Assembly: GCF_041583195.1 (NCBI RefSeq)
Contig: NZ_JBFHGL010000005.1
Coordinates: forward strand, 106,386 to 170,385
DNA from: Sulfurimonas sp.
GTDB taxonomy: Bacteria > Campylobacterota > Campylobacteria > Campylobacterales > Sulfurimonadaceae
Direction: 5' to 3'
DNA length: 64,000 nt
Part shown: piece by piece, positions 29,686-38,398 of the stretch
Layout: each line of letters begins with the position of its first letter
Numbering within the stretch: position 1 is the stretch's first letter
Made by a program: the position numbers and the translations under genes
The notes under the pieces: generated by a model
Seen by the model: only the letters and a program-made list of their open reading frames with translations
Database searches by the model: none
Told to the model about the DNA's origin: nothing

Positions 29686-32052
29686 TTATTGACAACCTAC
29701 ACATTCCATACTTCTATCTTCAACATCGTTAGCAACTTCAGGTGATTGGCTTCTTAGATAGTAAGTAGACTTAAGTCCTAACTTCCATGCTAACATATAG
29801 ATCTCATTTAGATATTTTCCGCTTGCTTTATCAAGTGTTATAAATATATTTAAACTTTGACCCTGATCTATCCATTTTTGACGAATTGCAGCAGCTTTAA
29901 TTAGTATAGTCTGGTTTAGATCATAAGCAGGTGTATAGTATGCCCAAGTCTCAGGTGAAAGATTTGGAACAACTACAGGGATAAGTCCGCTTAGGTTTTC
30001 TTCAAACCACTTACGTTTAAATACAGGCTCAATAGCTTGAGTCGTACCTGTAAGTATAGAGATAGAACTTGTCGGTGCTACAGCCATTAAATAACCGTTT
30101 CTCATACCTTGTTTTTTAACTTTATCACGTAGGTCATCCCATTCGTATTTAGATGCGAATAATCCACCGCGATCAACTAAGTTTATTACCTCTGCATTTG
30201 CATGATCATGAGGCATAATACCTTGAGACCATTTTGAACCTTCATACTGAGGATATATACCTTTTTCAACTGCTAGATCAGATGATGCAGATATAGCGTT
30301 ATAACTAACTGATTCCATAATCTCATCTATTTTGTCAAAGTGAGCTTGGCTTCCCCACTCTATTCCAGCTTCAGCTAACATCTGAGCTTCACCCATAACA
30401 CCTAGACCTATTGAGCGAGTTTTCATATTAGTACGTTTTACTTTTTCAACTGGATAGAAGTTAAGATCTATTACATTATCTAAACATCTAATAGCTGTTG
30501 GTACTATACGATCAATATCCTCTTTTGTATGTATACGAGACAGGTTCACAGATGCAAGGTTACATACTGCAGTATCACCGTTAATTTTTTCTTTCTCAAC
30601 TACATATATAGGTAAACCGCCAAGTGAATCAAGAGCAGTTACTTTTTTAGCCGGTTTTTCAATTCCGCTATCTACTTTAACGATCTCATCCTCTTCATAA
30701 CTAACACTGTCACCATTTTCAAATACAAACTTAATCAGATACTTGTTAGGGTTAGTGTTTTGGAAGATCTCAGTACAAAGGTTTGAACTTCTAATAATAC
30801 CTGCATGTGAGTTAGGGTTAGCACGGTTAGCATTGTCTTTAAAACATAAAAAAGGTGAACCAGTCTCAAAGTATGATGTTAATATTTTCTTCCAAAGGTT
30901 TTTAGCTTTGATCTTCTCTTTTATAAGACTCTCATCATTTTCAAGTTCTTGGTAACGTTTAGAAAATTCTTCGCCGTACATAGTAGATAATTCTCTAACA
31001 TCATATGGATCAAATAGAGTCCATATACCATCTTCTTGAACCCTTTGCATAAATAGATCGTTTAACCAAAGTGACGGGAATAGATCGTGTGCACGACGAC
31101 GCTCTTCACCAGAGTTCTTTTTAAGATCTAAGAAGTCATTGATATCAATATGCCAAGGCTCAAGATATACAGCTATTGCACCTTTACGAGTTCCAAGCTG
31201 ATCAACAGCAATAGCGATGTCGTTTGTTATCTTTAAAAATGGTACAGTTCCACCAGCTGCATTTTTATGGCCATCTATGTATGAACCCATTGAACGAACT
31301 TGTGTCCAATCCCATCCGATTCCACCACCGAATTTAGATAGCATTGCCATCTCTTGGTAAGCGTCAAATATACCTTCAATATTATCAGGAGTTGAACCAA
31401 TATAACATGAACTAAGCTGGTGTCTAGTTGTTCTTGCATTACTTAGTGTAGGTGTAGCTAACATTACCTCAAACTGAGAGACCATGTTATAAAACTTTAT
31501 AGCCCATTCTTGTCTATTTTCTTCTCTTTGAGCAAGGAACATCGCAATAGCCATGAACATATGTTGAGGAAGTTCTATTGGGTCAGAGTTTCTGTCTTTG
31601 ATTAGGTATCTGTCATATAAAGTTTTTACTCCTAAATAGTTAAACAACATATCTCGCTCAGGTTTTATATGTTTGTCTAACTCTTCTAAATCATACATGT
31701 CTTTAAGACCAAGAAGTAATCTACCCTCTTTTTCACCTTTTTCAAAATACTCTTTAAGTGTAGAGTAACCTGAAAAACCGTTTACTTGATGATATAGGTT
31801 AAACATAAATAGACGTGATGCTACAAAAGTCCAGTTTGGTGCATCTATATCTATTTTATCTACTGCAGTTTTAATAAGTGTTTGTTGTATCTCTTTAGAT
31901 GTAATTCCATCTCTAAAATGTATTTGGGCATCAACTTCTAATTCACTTTGGCTTACATTACTTAAACCCTTTACGGCTGCAGATGTATATTTTTGAATTT
32001 TGGTGATGTCTAATGGTTCAGTTCTACCATTTCTTTTTATAACTGTAATCAT
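29686..32052 (-). CDS. nrdA: ribonucleoside-diphosphate reductase alpha subunit
   Basis: A 788-residue class I catalytic subunit. The N-terminal ATP-cone is present (MITVIKRNGRTEPLDITKIQ), so activity is likely controlled by ATP/dATP. Substrate-site Cys residues are in HQLSSCYIG and SNLCTEIF, a PTSSISILTGTTQ motif follows, and the C-terminal redox pair is ECVGCQ. It reduces NDPs to dNDPs with NrdB (8013-9035). The ~420-base gap upstream before purB should hold its promoter. No dnaG or nrdR gene is near. Confidence 0.96.
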   Translation of the reverse strand: MITVIKRNGRTEPLDITKIQKYTSAAVKGLSNVSQSELEVDAQIHFRDGITSKEIQQTLIKTAVDKIDIDAPNWTFVASRLFMFNLYHQVNGFSGYSTLKEYFEKGEKEGRLLLGLKDMYDLEELDKHIKPERDMLFNYLGVKTLYDRYLIKDRNSDPIELPQHMFMAIAMFLAQREENRQEWAIKFYNMVSQFEVMLATPTLSNARTTRHQLSSCYIGSTPDNIEGIFDAYQEMAMLSKFGGGIGWDWTQVRSMGSYIDGHKNAAGGTVPFLKITNDIAIAVDQLGTRKGAIAVYLEPWHIDINDFLDLKKNSGEERRRAHDLFPSLWLNDLFMQRVQEDGIWTLFDPYDVRELSTMYGEEFSKRYQELENDESLIKEKIKAKNLWKKILTSYFETGSPFLCFKDNANRANPNSHAGIIRSSNLCTEIFQNTNPNKYLIKFVFENGDSVSYEEDEIVKVDSGIEKPAKKVTALDSLGGLPIYVVEKEKINGDTAVCNLASVNLSRIHTKEDIDRIVPTAIRCLDNVIDLNFYPVEKVKRTNMKTRSIGLGVMGEAQMLAEAGIEWGSQAHFDKIDEIMESVSYNAISASSDLAVEKGIYPQYEGSKWSQGIMPHDHANAEVINLVDRGGLFASKYEWDDLRDKVKKQGMRNGYLMAVAPTSSISILTGTTQAIEPVFKRKWFEENLSGLIPVVVPNLSPETWAYYTPAYDLNQTILIKAAAIRQKWIDQGQSLNIFITLDKASGKYLNEIYMLAWKLGLKSTYYLRSQSPEVANDVEDRSMECVGCQ

Positions 32053-32403
32053 ATATATGTTCCTGAGTTTATGTTCAATTTTTTAGGTAATTATTGAGTT
32101 AATAATTAGATAAAAAATTGATAATATAATCTCAGATTTTAACCATAGTAAACTTTAAAAATAATGAATTTTGAACTAAATTTTCTTATTAATTTAGACA
32201 TATAATTTGATGTGATAGTTAGCATAATATACACAGTATTCTAAACAGTTTTTAACTCTGTTTTTCTATGTTTATGTGATAAAAAATTGTATGTTTTGTA
32301 AGCTGTATATTTATATAAGGATGATGAATTTTTAAGTAATTGTTTTGGATTAAAGGTTAAGTGAATGTTTAAGATTAGATTACCTAAATCGCTTTTAGTA
32401 AGT
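32053..32403. other. gene-free stretch upstream of nrdA
   Basis: About 350 AT-rich bases between nrdA and the palindrome at the purB end. I find no ORF worth keeping and no exact DnaA box; one 8-of-9 match (ATATACACA near 32,225) is not convincing. It presumably contains the nrdA promoter. Confidence 0.5.
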
Positions 32404-32483
32404 ACCAAAAACTAATCTATTGTAATTTATCGGGCTACATGTTTTTGTAAAAAAACATGTGCTCCGTAAATTACTAGTTTTTG
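32404..32483 (-). repeat. structured 3'-end palindrome, copy 2
   Basis: Read on the minus strand it overlaps the purB stop codon. Outer arms CAAAAACTA/TAGTTTTTG, middle arms GTAATTTA/TAAATTAC, the same GGAGC / AGCCCG asymmetric internal loop as copy 1, an inner 10-bp stem with a 4-base loop, and seven unpaired bases (32415-32421) on one side only. Copy 1 has a similar 7-base bulge at the equivalent place. Confidence 0.7.
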
Positions 32484-33808
32484 CCAAAAACTCTTTTGAA
32501 GATTGCATCCACATTTTTAGTGTAGTATTCGTAGTTGAAACATTCACGAATTTGCTCTTCACTTAGTTTGCTTCTCAACTCTTCATCTGCTAATAAGTGG
32601 TTAAGGTATAGTGATTCACCTTTTTCATTTAAAGTAGGTTTGCCTTGCTTGATCTCATCCCAAACTTTCATCGCGTTTCTTTGAACGATTCTGTATGCGT
32701 CTTCACGACTTACACCTTGAAGTGGAAGTTCAAGTAATACACGTTGAGAGAAAACAAGACCACCAGTTAGGTTTAGGTTTTTCATCATATTTTCTGGCAT
32801 AACAGTTAGGTTAGCTATAACGTTATTCATTCTATGAAGCATAAAATCACATGTAATAAATGCATCCGGTAGCCAGAAACGCTCAGTAGAAGAATGGCTA
32901 ATATCTCTTTCATGCCATAGTGCTACATTTTCCATTGCAGGGTTTGCATACGCTCTGATCATACGCGCAAGACCTGTAATATTTTCTGTAAGTATTGGAT
33001 TACGTTTATGAGGCATTGCAGATGAACCTTTTTGCCCTTTTGCAAAATACTCCTCAGCTTCATATACTTCTGTTCTTTGTAAGTGACGTACTTGAACTGC
33101 AAACTTTTCAACTGAAGATGCAAGTAATGCTAAAGCAGTTGCAAGTCTTGCATATCTGTCACGGTGAACTACTTGGTTTGAACATGGTTCAGGTTTTAAA
33201 CCAAGTTCAGCCATTGCTAATTCTTCTAACTCTAGTGGTGCGTGAGCAAAGTTACCCATAGCTCCAGAGATTTGTCCTACAGAGATTACTTCCATAGTCT
33301 CTTCTAGGTTTTTAAGATGACGTGCTACTTCGTCATACCAAACTGCTAAAGTTAGACCAAATGTAATAGGCTCACCGTGAATACCGTGAGAACGTCCAAC
33401 CATTAAAGTTAATTTATGCTCTTCTGCTCTTTTTTTGATCGATTCCATTAACATCTTTACGTCTTCAATAATAATAGTTAAAGAGTCTCTCATTTGAAGT
33501 GCTACGCCAGTATCAACTGCATCTGAAGATGTCATACCGTAGTGGAACCAACGTGATTCATCACCAAGTGATTCTGCAACACTAGTATTAAATGCAATAA
33601 GGTCGTGTTTTGTAATTGCTTCGATCTCTTCAATTCTCTCTACTGAGAATGTTGCATTTTTTACAATTTTATCAGCATCATCTTGAGGAATCTTACCAAG
33701 TTTTGCCCAAGCTTTTACAGCAGCTTTTTCAACTTCAAGCCATGCAGCATATCTAGCATGTTGTGTCCAATGTTTACTCATCTCTTCACGAGCATATCTT
33801 TCTACCAT
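32474..33808 (-). CDS. purB: adenylosuccinate lyase
   Basis: A 444-residue member of the fumarase/aspartase superfamily that acts twice in purine synthesis, releasing fumarate from SAICAR and from adenylosuccinate. The superfamily signature is GSSAMPHKRNPI, and the catalytic His region is MVGRSHGIHGEP. I start at the ATG at 33808, with AAGGG eight bases upstream and the usual MVERYAREEM start; the frame is open 13 codons further, to 33847. Its last codons and stop form part of the palindrome at its 3' end. It diverges from the pseudouridine synthase gene. Confidence 0.94.
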   Translation of the reverse strand: MVERYAREEMSKHWTQHARYAAWLEVEKAAVKAWAKLGKIPQDDADKIVKNATFSVERIEEIEAITKHDLIAFNTSVAESLGDESRWFHYGMTSSDAVDTGVALQMRDSLTIIIEDVKMLMESIKKRAEEHKLTLMVGRSHGIHGEPITFGLTLAVWYDEVARHLKNLEETMEVISVGQISGAMGNFAHAPLELEELAMAELGLKPEPCSNQVVHRDRYARLATALALLASSVEKFAVQVRHLQRTEVYEAEEYFAKGQKGSSAMPHKRNPILTENITGLARMIRAYANPAMENVALWHERDISHSSTERFWLPDAFITCDFMLHRMNNVIANLTVMPENMMKNLNLTGGLVFSQRVLLELPLQGVSREDAYRIVQRNAMKVWDEIKQGKPTLNEKGESLYLNHLLADEELRSKLSEEQIRECFNYEYYTKNVDAIFKRVFGKN

Positions 33809-33913
33809 CTGTCTAACCCTTGTGTTTTTATTAGTGTATAATTTCATATATACAAAGTATCGAATTGTACAAAAATGTATGTAAAGATACGATTAATTAT
33901 AAAAGGTAAACAC

Positions 33914-34834
33914 TTGCCATTTAAACTAAAGCGTTTTTACTCTCCTACAAAACAAAGAGCTTTTAAATTTTTAATAGATGAACTTGGTATATCTCAAAGA
34001 GACTCACAGCGACATATTGCTAATGGAAGATTATTTATAGATGGCAAGCCTATGACAATTCCAACAGCTGAAGTTGAAGGTGAATTTGAGTTTGTAGTAT
34101 ACGAACCAAGTACTAGAGGTTTAAAACCTGTAACAGTTGAAGATAAGTTTGTTGTATTTGATAAACCAAGTGGAGTTTTAATTCATCCTCAAAATAGAAA
34201 TACAGAATACTCTTTAGTAGATGAATTAAAATATCAGTTTGGACTCGAAGCAAATATAGCTCATAGAATTGATCAAGAGACAAGCGGACTTGTACTTTGT
34301 GCTAGAGATAAACAAAGTGAAAAAGATATCAAAGCAATGTTTGAATTTCGCGATATGCAAAAAACATATTTAGCTTTAGTTCATGGAGAGTTTAAAGAAG
34401 AGATCACAGTAGAAGAACCATTGTTAAGACGTGAAGATCATAGCGCTATAGTTAGAATGGTTGTTAAAGTCCACGAAGAAGGTAAGGCTTCTAAAACACA
34501 TTTCAAACCTTTAAAGTATTTTGCTGAAAAAGATATGACTTTAGTTGAGTGTAAACCGTATACTGGTAGGCAACATCAAATTCGTGTACATTTGTTCCAC
34601 GTGAAACATCCAATAGTTGGAGATCCAATTTATGGACAGGAAGAAACTAATGTTCTTAGGTTTTTAGATAAAGAGATATCAGAAGATGAAAGAATAGAAC
34701 TGAGTGGTTCATCAAGACTTATGCTTCATGCCTGCGAATTAGAATTTGAACTGTACGGTAATACATATAATATAAAGAGTTCAGATATTTTTTTAGATGA
34801 AGTGAATAAAGTTATAAGTAGTAACAAAAAATAA
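33914..34834 (+). CDS. RluA/RluD-family RNA pseudouridine synthase
   Basis: A 306-residue protein with an N-terminal S4 domain (~residues 10-55) and an RluA-type catalytic domain; the active-site Asp is in AHRIDQETSGL. It isomerises uridines in 23S rRNA or tRNA; the exact target cannot be assigned from sequence. I prefer the TTG at 33914, which has AAAGG seven bases upstream and gives the common (M)PFK start; the upstream ATG at 33875 lacks a Shine-Dalgarno. The gene carries a parS-like site inside it (34,593-34,608). Confidence 0.88.
   Translation: MPFKLKRFYSPTKQRAFKFLIDELGISQRDSQRHIANGRLFIDGKPMTIPTAEVEGEFEFVVYEPSTRGLKPVTVEDKFVVFDKPSGVLIHPQNRNTEYSLVDELKYQFGLEANIAHRIDQETSGLVLCARDKQSEKDIKAMFEFRDMQKTYLALVHGEFKEEITVEEPLLRREDHSAIVRMVVKVHEEGKASKTHFKPLKYFAEKDMTLVECKPYTGRQHQIRVHLFHVKHPIVGDPIYGQEETNVLRFLDKEISEDERIELSGSSRLMLHACELEFELYGNTYNIKSSDIFLDEVNKVISSNKK
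34593..34608. promoter_or_regulatory. parS-like ParB binding site
   Basis: TGTTCCACGTGAAACA, one base away from the palindromic TGTTTCACGTGAAACA and a full match to the TGTTNCACGTGAAACA consensus. It lies within the pseudouridine synthase gene, about 11 kb from dnaA; parS sites typically sit near the origin and often within genes. Confidence 0.8.
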
Positions 34835-35171
34835 GCAGTTATTATTTGTTTTATAAATCTAATGTGAATAACTTTTAAGCAGTTTTAAGTATCAAATATT
34901 CAGGTTGTTTTTTTTTATTATCACAATCGATGTAGGTCCCTATATTATGGGCTTTAAGTTGTGTTAAAGCTATTGAAATTAAGTGTGAATTTAGATAAAA
35001 AAACTCTTAAATAAATCCAAAATTTTCAAATTTACTTATAATAAAGTTTAGTTTTATTCACAAGTTAGAACAATGTGTGAATAATTCACATTTATTACAA
35101 ATTGTAAACATTTTATTATCTATTATAAAATTTTAAGAAATATTTTTAGATAACTTTGGATAATTTTTTTG

Positions 35172-35231
35172 TAAGAAAAAGAGGGTATTATTACATCTAA
35201 GAACGACCTCCCTGGTGTGTTGGTCGTTTTG
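35172..35231 (+). ncRNA. possible small RNA with C-rich terminator loop
   Basis: A GATAAT at about 35,160 could serve as a -10 box. About 40 bases later comes a stem AACGACC/GGTCGTT (35202-35208 / 35222-35228) with a 13-base loop beginning TCCCTGG, then TTTT. The loop could pair with G-rich Shine-Dalgarno regions. It might equally be a stand-alone terminator for the pseudouridine synthase transcript. No homology known to me. Confidence 0.35.
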
Positions 35232-35302
35232 CATTCACAAACAGTAAAGAGGAGCATATTTTACTTGTAAAATATAGCCCGATGAACGATTAGTTTGGAA
35301 TG
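35232..35302 (+). repeat. structured 3'-end palindrome, copy 3
   Basis: Outer arms CATTC-CAAAC/GTTTGGAATG (one bulged base), the GGAGC / AGCCCG internal loop (35251-35255 and 35276-35281) and a perfect 9-bp inner stem around two bases. The middle arms seen in copies 1 and 2 are not conserved here. It is more divergent but has the same core. Confidence 0.6.
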
Positions 35303-35354
35303 TATTCTTCGAGGTAGAATTTAACTTACTTATTTAGAAGTAAGCGTTTAATAA

Positions 35355-35606
35355 CTATACGTTATTGTATCTTTTAATAATCTTCTTAACACGCTTTTTT
35401 AATTTACGTAGAGCATCAGTAGCATCGTCACCATCAGCAGTTAAGTTACCAAAGTTTATATTATCTTCAAATTGAACTTTAGCTACCCATCCAATCTGTT
35501 TATGGTATTTAACACCTACAAAAAGAGTGTTACCAAAATGGTCTTCACATAGTTCATATATACGTTTAATACGATCAGTATTAGTTTTTTTTCTTTCACT
35601 AGACAT
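35355..35606 (-). CDS. small basic protein of unknown function
   Basis: An 83-residue cytoplasmic protein. It starts with a helical basic segment (RKKTNTDRIKRIYELCEDHFG), has a beta-like middle (TLFVGVKYHKQIGWVAKVQF) and ends with a strongly basic helix (LRKLKKRVKKIIKRY), so nucleic-acid or ribosome binding is plausible. I recognise no family. A good Shine-Dalgarno (AAAGGAAAA) precedes the ATG. It is a single gene between the 520-base gap and the rlmN unit. Confidence 0.7.
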   Translation of the reverse strand: MSSERKKTNTDRIKRIYELCEDHFGNTLFVGVKYHKQIGWVAKVQFEDNINFGNLTADGDDATDALRKLKKRVKKIIKRYNNV

Positions 35607-35665
35607 ACAGTTTTCCTTTTAAATTTAAATCTATTCTATCATATTATGATAACACAGTGTAAACA

Positions 35666-35773
35666 TTAATCTTCTTCAGAGTCTTTTGATGTAGCAGCTT
35701 TAAGAAAACCAATTACACCAACAGCAAATACTACTATTAAAAAAATTATTTGAAATATCTCTATAGCACCCAT
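35666..35773 (-). CDS. 35-residue single-pass membrane protein, coupled to rlmN
   Basis: Starts [20 protein letters not shown]: one hydrophobic helix from about residue 5 to 26 and a charged tail (TSKDSEED). Its ATG overlaps the rlmN stop by one base (TAATG), and a GGAAAAGAAA-like purine stretch precedes it inside rlmN. The overlap and clean hydrophobic profile support a real gene. I know no family; small coupled membrane proteins of this type often modulate a larger partner. Confidence 0.6.
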   Translation of the reverse strand: MGAIEIFQIIFLIVVFAVGVIGFLKAATSKDSEED

Positions 35774-36804
35774 TATATTTCTTCCTTTTCTTTTTCTTTT
35801 AACTGTCCACATGCAGCTGAAATATCTATACCTTTTGAATCACGTATTGTACACAATAACCCATGTTTAACCAGATACTCTTGGAAGTTAATCATATCTT
35901 TTAATTCAGGTCTGTCATATGTAGTACCTGGATAAGGATTAAAGTATATTAGATTTACTTTTGCTTTTATCCCTGATAAAAGTTTTACAAGCTTTTTAGC
36001 AGATGCTATATCGTCATTTTTATCTTTTATAACAAGGTATTCAAACATAACACGTTTACGTGTATCTATTGGAAAGCGTTTAACAGCCTCAATGATAGAA
36101 TTAATGTTATGAGCTTTATTCATAGGTATAAGCTCAGTTCTAAGTTCATCGTCTACCGCATGAAGTGATATTGCTATATGTACACCTAGATCCATAGCTC
36201 CTAGCTGATCTATTTTATTACTTAAGCCACTAGTTGAGACAGTTTGGCGTTTACCGCTAATTGCAAGACCATCTTCCTCTTTAAAGATCTCTATCGCTTT
36301 TGCAAGATTAGTTAAATTATCAAGCGGTTCACCCATACCCATATATACTATATTGATTTTACGGTTATGTTTATGATCATTATCACGTTTTAGAGCTACG
36401 ACCTGCCCTACTATTTCACCTGCAGACAAGTCTCTTGTGAAGCCACCTTTTGCCGTTAAACAAAATGAGCACCCTACTTTGCATCCAACTTGCGTAGATA
36501 CACATATAGTATACTTAGCTTCATGTATTAGTTTTCCAGAATCATCATAAATATCATCTTTCATCTTTAGCCAAACTGCTTCTACAGTTTTTCCGTCTTG
36601 TAGTTCAAATAGATACTTTATAGTTCCATCTGATGATTCTTCTTTTTTAACTATTTTTAGAGGACTAACTATATATTTTTGTGCTAATTCCTCTTTTAAA
36701 GACTTGGGAATATTTTTCATGTCATCATATGTAGATGCATAGTTATGATATAACCAACCTAGAATCTGTTTTACACGAAACGATGGTTTTATAATTCCAA
36801 GCAA
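35773..36804 (-). CDS. rlmN: 23S rRNA/tRNA adenine-C2 methyltransferase RlmN (radical SAM)
   Basis: A radical-SAM enzyme that methylates A2503 of 23S rRNA and A37 of some tRNAs. The iron-sulfur motif is [11 protein letters not shown] (CxxxCxxC region), preceded by CVSTQVGC, and the C-terminal catalytic Cys is in SAACGQL. The only usual start codon is a TTG at 36804, which would remove the conserved N-terminal LLDFTKEEL segment encoded just upstream in frame. An ATC at 36855 with AAGGAG five bases upstream would restore it (360 residues). The function is certain, the start is not. Confidence 0.93.
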   Translation of the reverse strand: MLGIIKPSFRVKQILGWLYHNYASTYDDMKNIPKSLKEELAQKYIVSPLKIVKKEESSDGTIKYLFELQDGKTVEAVWLKMKDDIYDDSGKLIHEAKYTICVSTQVGCKVGCSFCLTAKGGFTRDLSAGEIVGQVVALKRDNDHKHNRKINIVYMGMGEPLDNLTNLAKAIEIFKEEDGLAISGKRQTVSTSGLSNKIDQLGAMDLGVHIAISLHAVDDELRTELIPMNKAHNINSIIEAVKRFPIDTRKRVMFEYLVIKDKNDDIASAKKLVKLLSGIKAKVNLIYFNPYPGTTYDRPELKDMINFQEYLVKHGLLCTIRDSKGIDISAACGQLKEKEKEEI

Positions 36805-36845
36805 TTCCTCTTTTGTAAAATCAAGAAGCGTTGGTTTTAATTCTG

Positions 36846-37460
36846 TTATACTGATGTTAGCTCCTTAATCCTATTTTTTACATGTATTTCTAAAAGCTTT
36901 TTTGCTTCATTATGATTTTTTATAAAATCTTTATGGGCATCTTTATTTGTATAGTTTGTTATACAAAAAACTCCACCTGCAGGTATATTAAACTCCTCTG
37001 CTATTTTTAAAACTGAATAAAATTCCATATTCTCAATTTCAAGTCCTAACTTTAAAAACTTTTTTGTTTTTTCTTCACAAGTTGATATGTAGTTAGATGA
37101 ATTTACAATAACATCTTTTATGTTAGTTGTGTTAGTTGATACTACATTGTCAAGTGGTGTATAAGCACAAGAGTCTAAAAAAGAAAGTTCAATATTGGCA
37201 GCTGTTTTAGATTCAACAATATCTAAAATATTATGATTTCCATAACTACCTGCAGTACCTACAAATAACAAGAATTCAGGTTTGTCAAATAAACAAAGCC
37301 TAGTTATATTCATAGCTGACTCTATAAGCCCTACTCCCATTGGAGTTGCAAAATCAAAAGTTTCGTTATTTCCGGCGCAGATAATAATGATAAATCCTTT
37401 GTAGTTTAACTTTAGCAATTTAAATGTTTCACATGAAACATTTTGCTCTTGATAGCTCAA
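36846..37460 (-). CDS. nucleoside phosphorylase / nucleosidase family protein
   Basis: A protein of up to 204 residues of the PNP/UDP/MTA-SAH nucleosidase superfamily. [10 protein letters not shown] matches the phosphate/ribose loop, and [15 protein letters not shown] is the conserved Glu-Met-Glu region that binds ribose. It likely cleaves or phosphorolyses a purine nucleoside; which one is not clear. The listed start is a TTG without Shine-Dalgarno. Family-like sequence begins only at [10 protein letters not shown], and AAAGGA lies six bases before an ATT codon at 37388. It is upstream of rlmN; the upstream part carries a parS-like site. Confidence 0.75.
   Translation of the reverse strand: MSYQEQNVSCETFKLLKLNYKGFIIIICAGNNETFDFATPMGVGLIESAMNITRLCLFDKPEFLLFVGTAGSYGNHNILDIVESKTAANIELSFLDSCAYTPLDNVVSTNTTNIKDVIVNSSNYISTCEEKTKKFLKLGLEIENMEFYSVLKIAEEFNIPAGGVFCITNYTNKDAHKDFIKNHNEAKKLLEIHVKNRIKELTSV
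37425..37440. promoter_or_regulatory. second parS-like site
   Basis: TGTTTCACATGAAACA, one base from the palindromic consensus TGTTTCACGTGAAACA. It is 2.8 kb from the first site and lies at the very 5' end of the nucleoside phosphorylase frame, so it may be upstream of the true gene start. Confidence 0.65.
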
Positions 37461-37494
37461 ACATATTAAATATTACTCGTGAAACTGAAAAGAC

Positions 37495-38253
37495 TTAAAG
37501 TCTTACAGGTATCCCTTCATTATGTAGATAATGTTTTAGATCCATTATATCGATCTCTTTGTAGTGAAATATACTTGCTGCTAGTGCTGCATCGGCACCG
37601 TGTTCAAATGCATCTTTTATGTGCTCCATAGTACCTGCTCCACCACTTGCAATTACAGGAACGTTTACAGCCTTTGAGATCTGTTCTGTAATGTTAAGCT
37701 CAAAGCCCGCTTTTGTACCATCAGCATCCATAGATGTTAAAAGTATTTCACCACTTCCACGCTCTACAACTTCCTTAGCCCATTCTACAGCATCAATACC
37801 TGTATCAACACGACCACCGTTTAGATAAACATTGTATTTGTCACCGGTTTTTTTAACATCTATAGCAGTTACTATACACTGAGAACCAAAACGCTTAGCA
37901 CCTTCGTCTATTAACTCCGGACGTTTTATAGCTGCTGAGTTTACACTTACTTTGTCGCATCCTACATTTAAAAGTTTGTAAATATCATTAAGTTTACGTA
38001 TACCACCGCCGACAGTTAAAGGTATAAATATTTCACGTGCAACTTCTGCTACTATATCTACTATAGTTTCGCGATTGTCACTAGATGCAGTAATGTCTAA
38101 AAAAGTGATCTCATCTGCACCCTCTTCATTATAACGTTTTGCAACTTCAACAGGATCGCCTGCATCTTTTAAACCAACAAAATTAACACCCTTTACAACT
38201 CTACCGTCTTTAACATCTAGACATGGGATAATTCTTTTTGCAAAATAGTTCAA
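37495..38253 (-). CDS. hisF: imidazole glycerol phosphate synthase subunit HisF
   Basis: A 252-residue TIM-barrel cyclase that joins PRFAR and HisH-derived ammonia into IGP and AICAR in histidine synthesis. The catalytic Asp residues are in [14 protein letters not shown] (near residue 11) and VTAIDVKK (near 130). Phosphate-binding GG segments (VGGGIRK, ASGGAG) are in place. The other his genes are not in this window, so the pathway is scattered. Nothing odd in length or motifs. Confidence 0.96.
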   Translation of the reverse strand: MNYFAKRIIPCLDVKDGRVVKGVNFVGLKDAGDPVEVAKRYNEEGADEITFLDITASSDNRETIVDIVAEVAREIFIPLTVGGGIRKLNDIYKLLNVGCDKVSVNSAAIKRPELIDEGAKRFGSQCIVTAIDVKKTGDKYNVYLNGGRVDTGIDAVEWAKEVVERGSGEILLTSMDADGTKAGFELNITEQISKAVNVPVIASGGAGTMEHIKDAFEHGADAALAASIFHYKEIDIMDLKHYLHNEGIPVRL

Positions 38254-38398
38254 ATTTACACCTTATATATAATAAATGAATTATACAACTTTTTCCTTAT
38301 ACTTTGTTATGTGGATATAAAAATAAATTTAATAATAGCATTGTTAAAATGATAAAAAAAAGTTATAATATTATAATTTGTTTAAAAAGGTTGATTAT

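Larger units (their letters stand above)
34835..35354. other. 520-base gene-free region with DnaA boxes, a hairpin and a palindrome
   Basis: No credible ORF. From left to right: an exact DnaA box at 34863-34871 (reverse), an exact box at 35054-35062, an exact box at 35076-35084 (reverse) fused to a near box in a 15-base palindrome (35076-35090), a very AT-rich stretch to about 35,190, a hairpin with T-run (35202-35230), and structured palindrome copy 3 (35232-35302). Confidence 0.7.
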
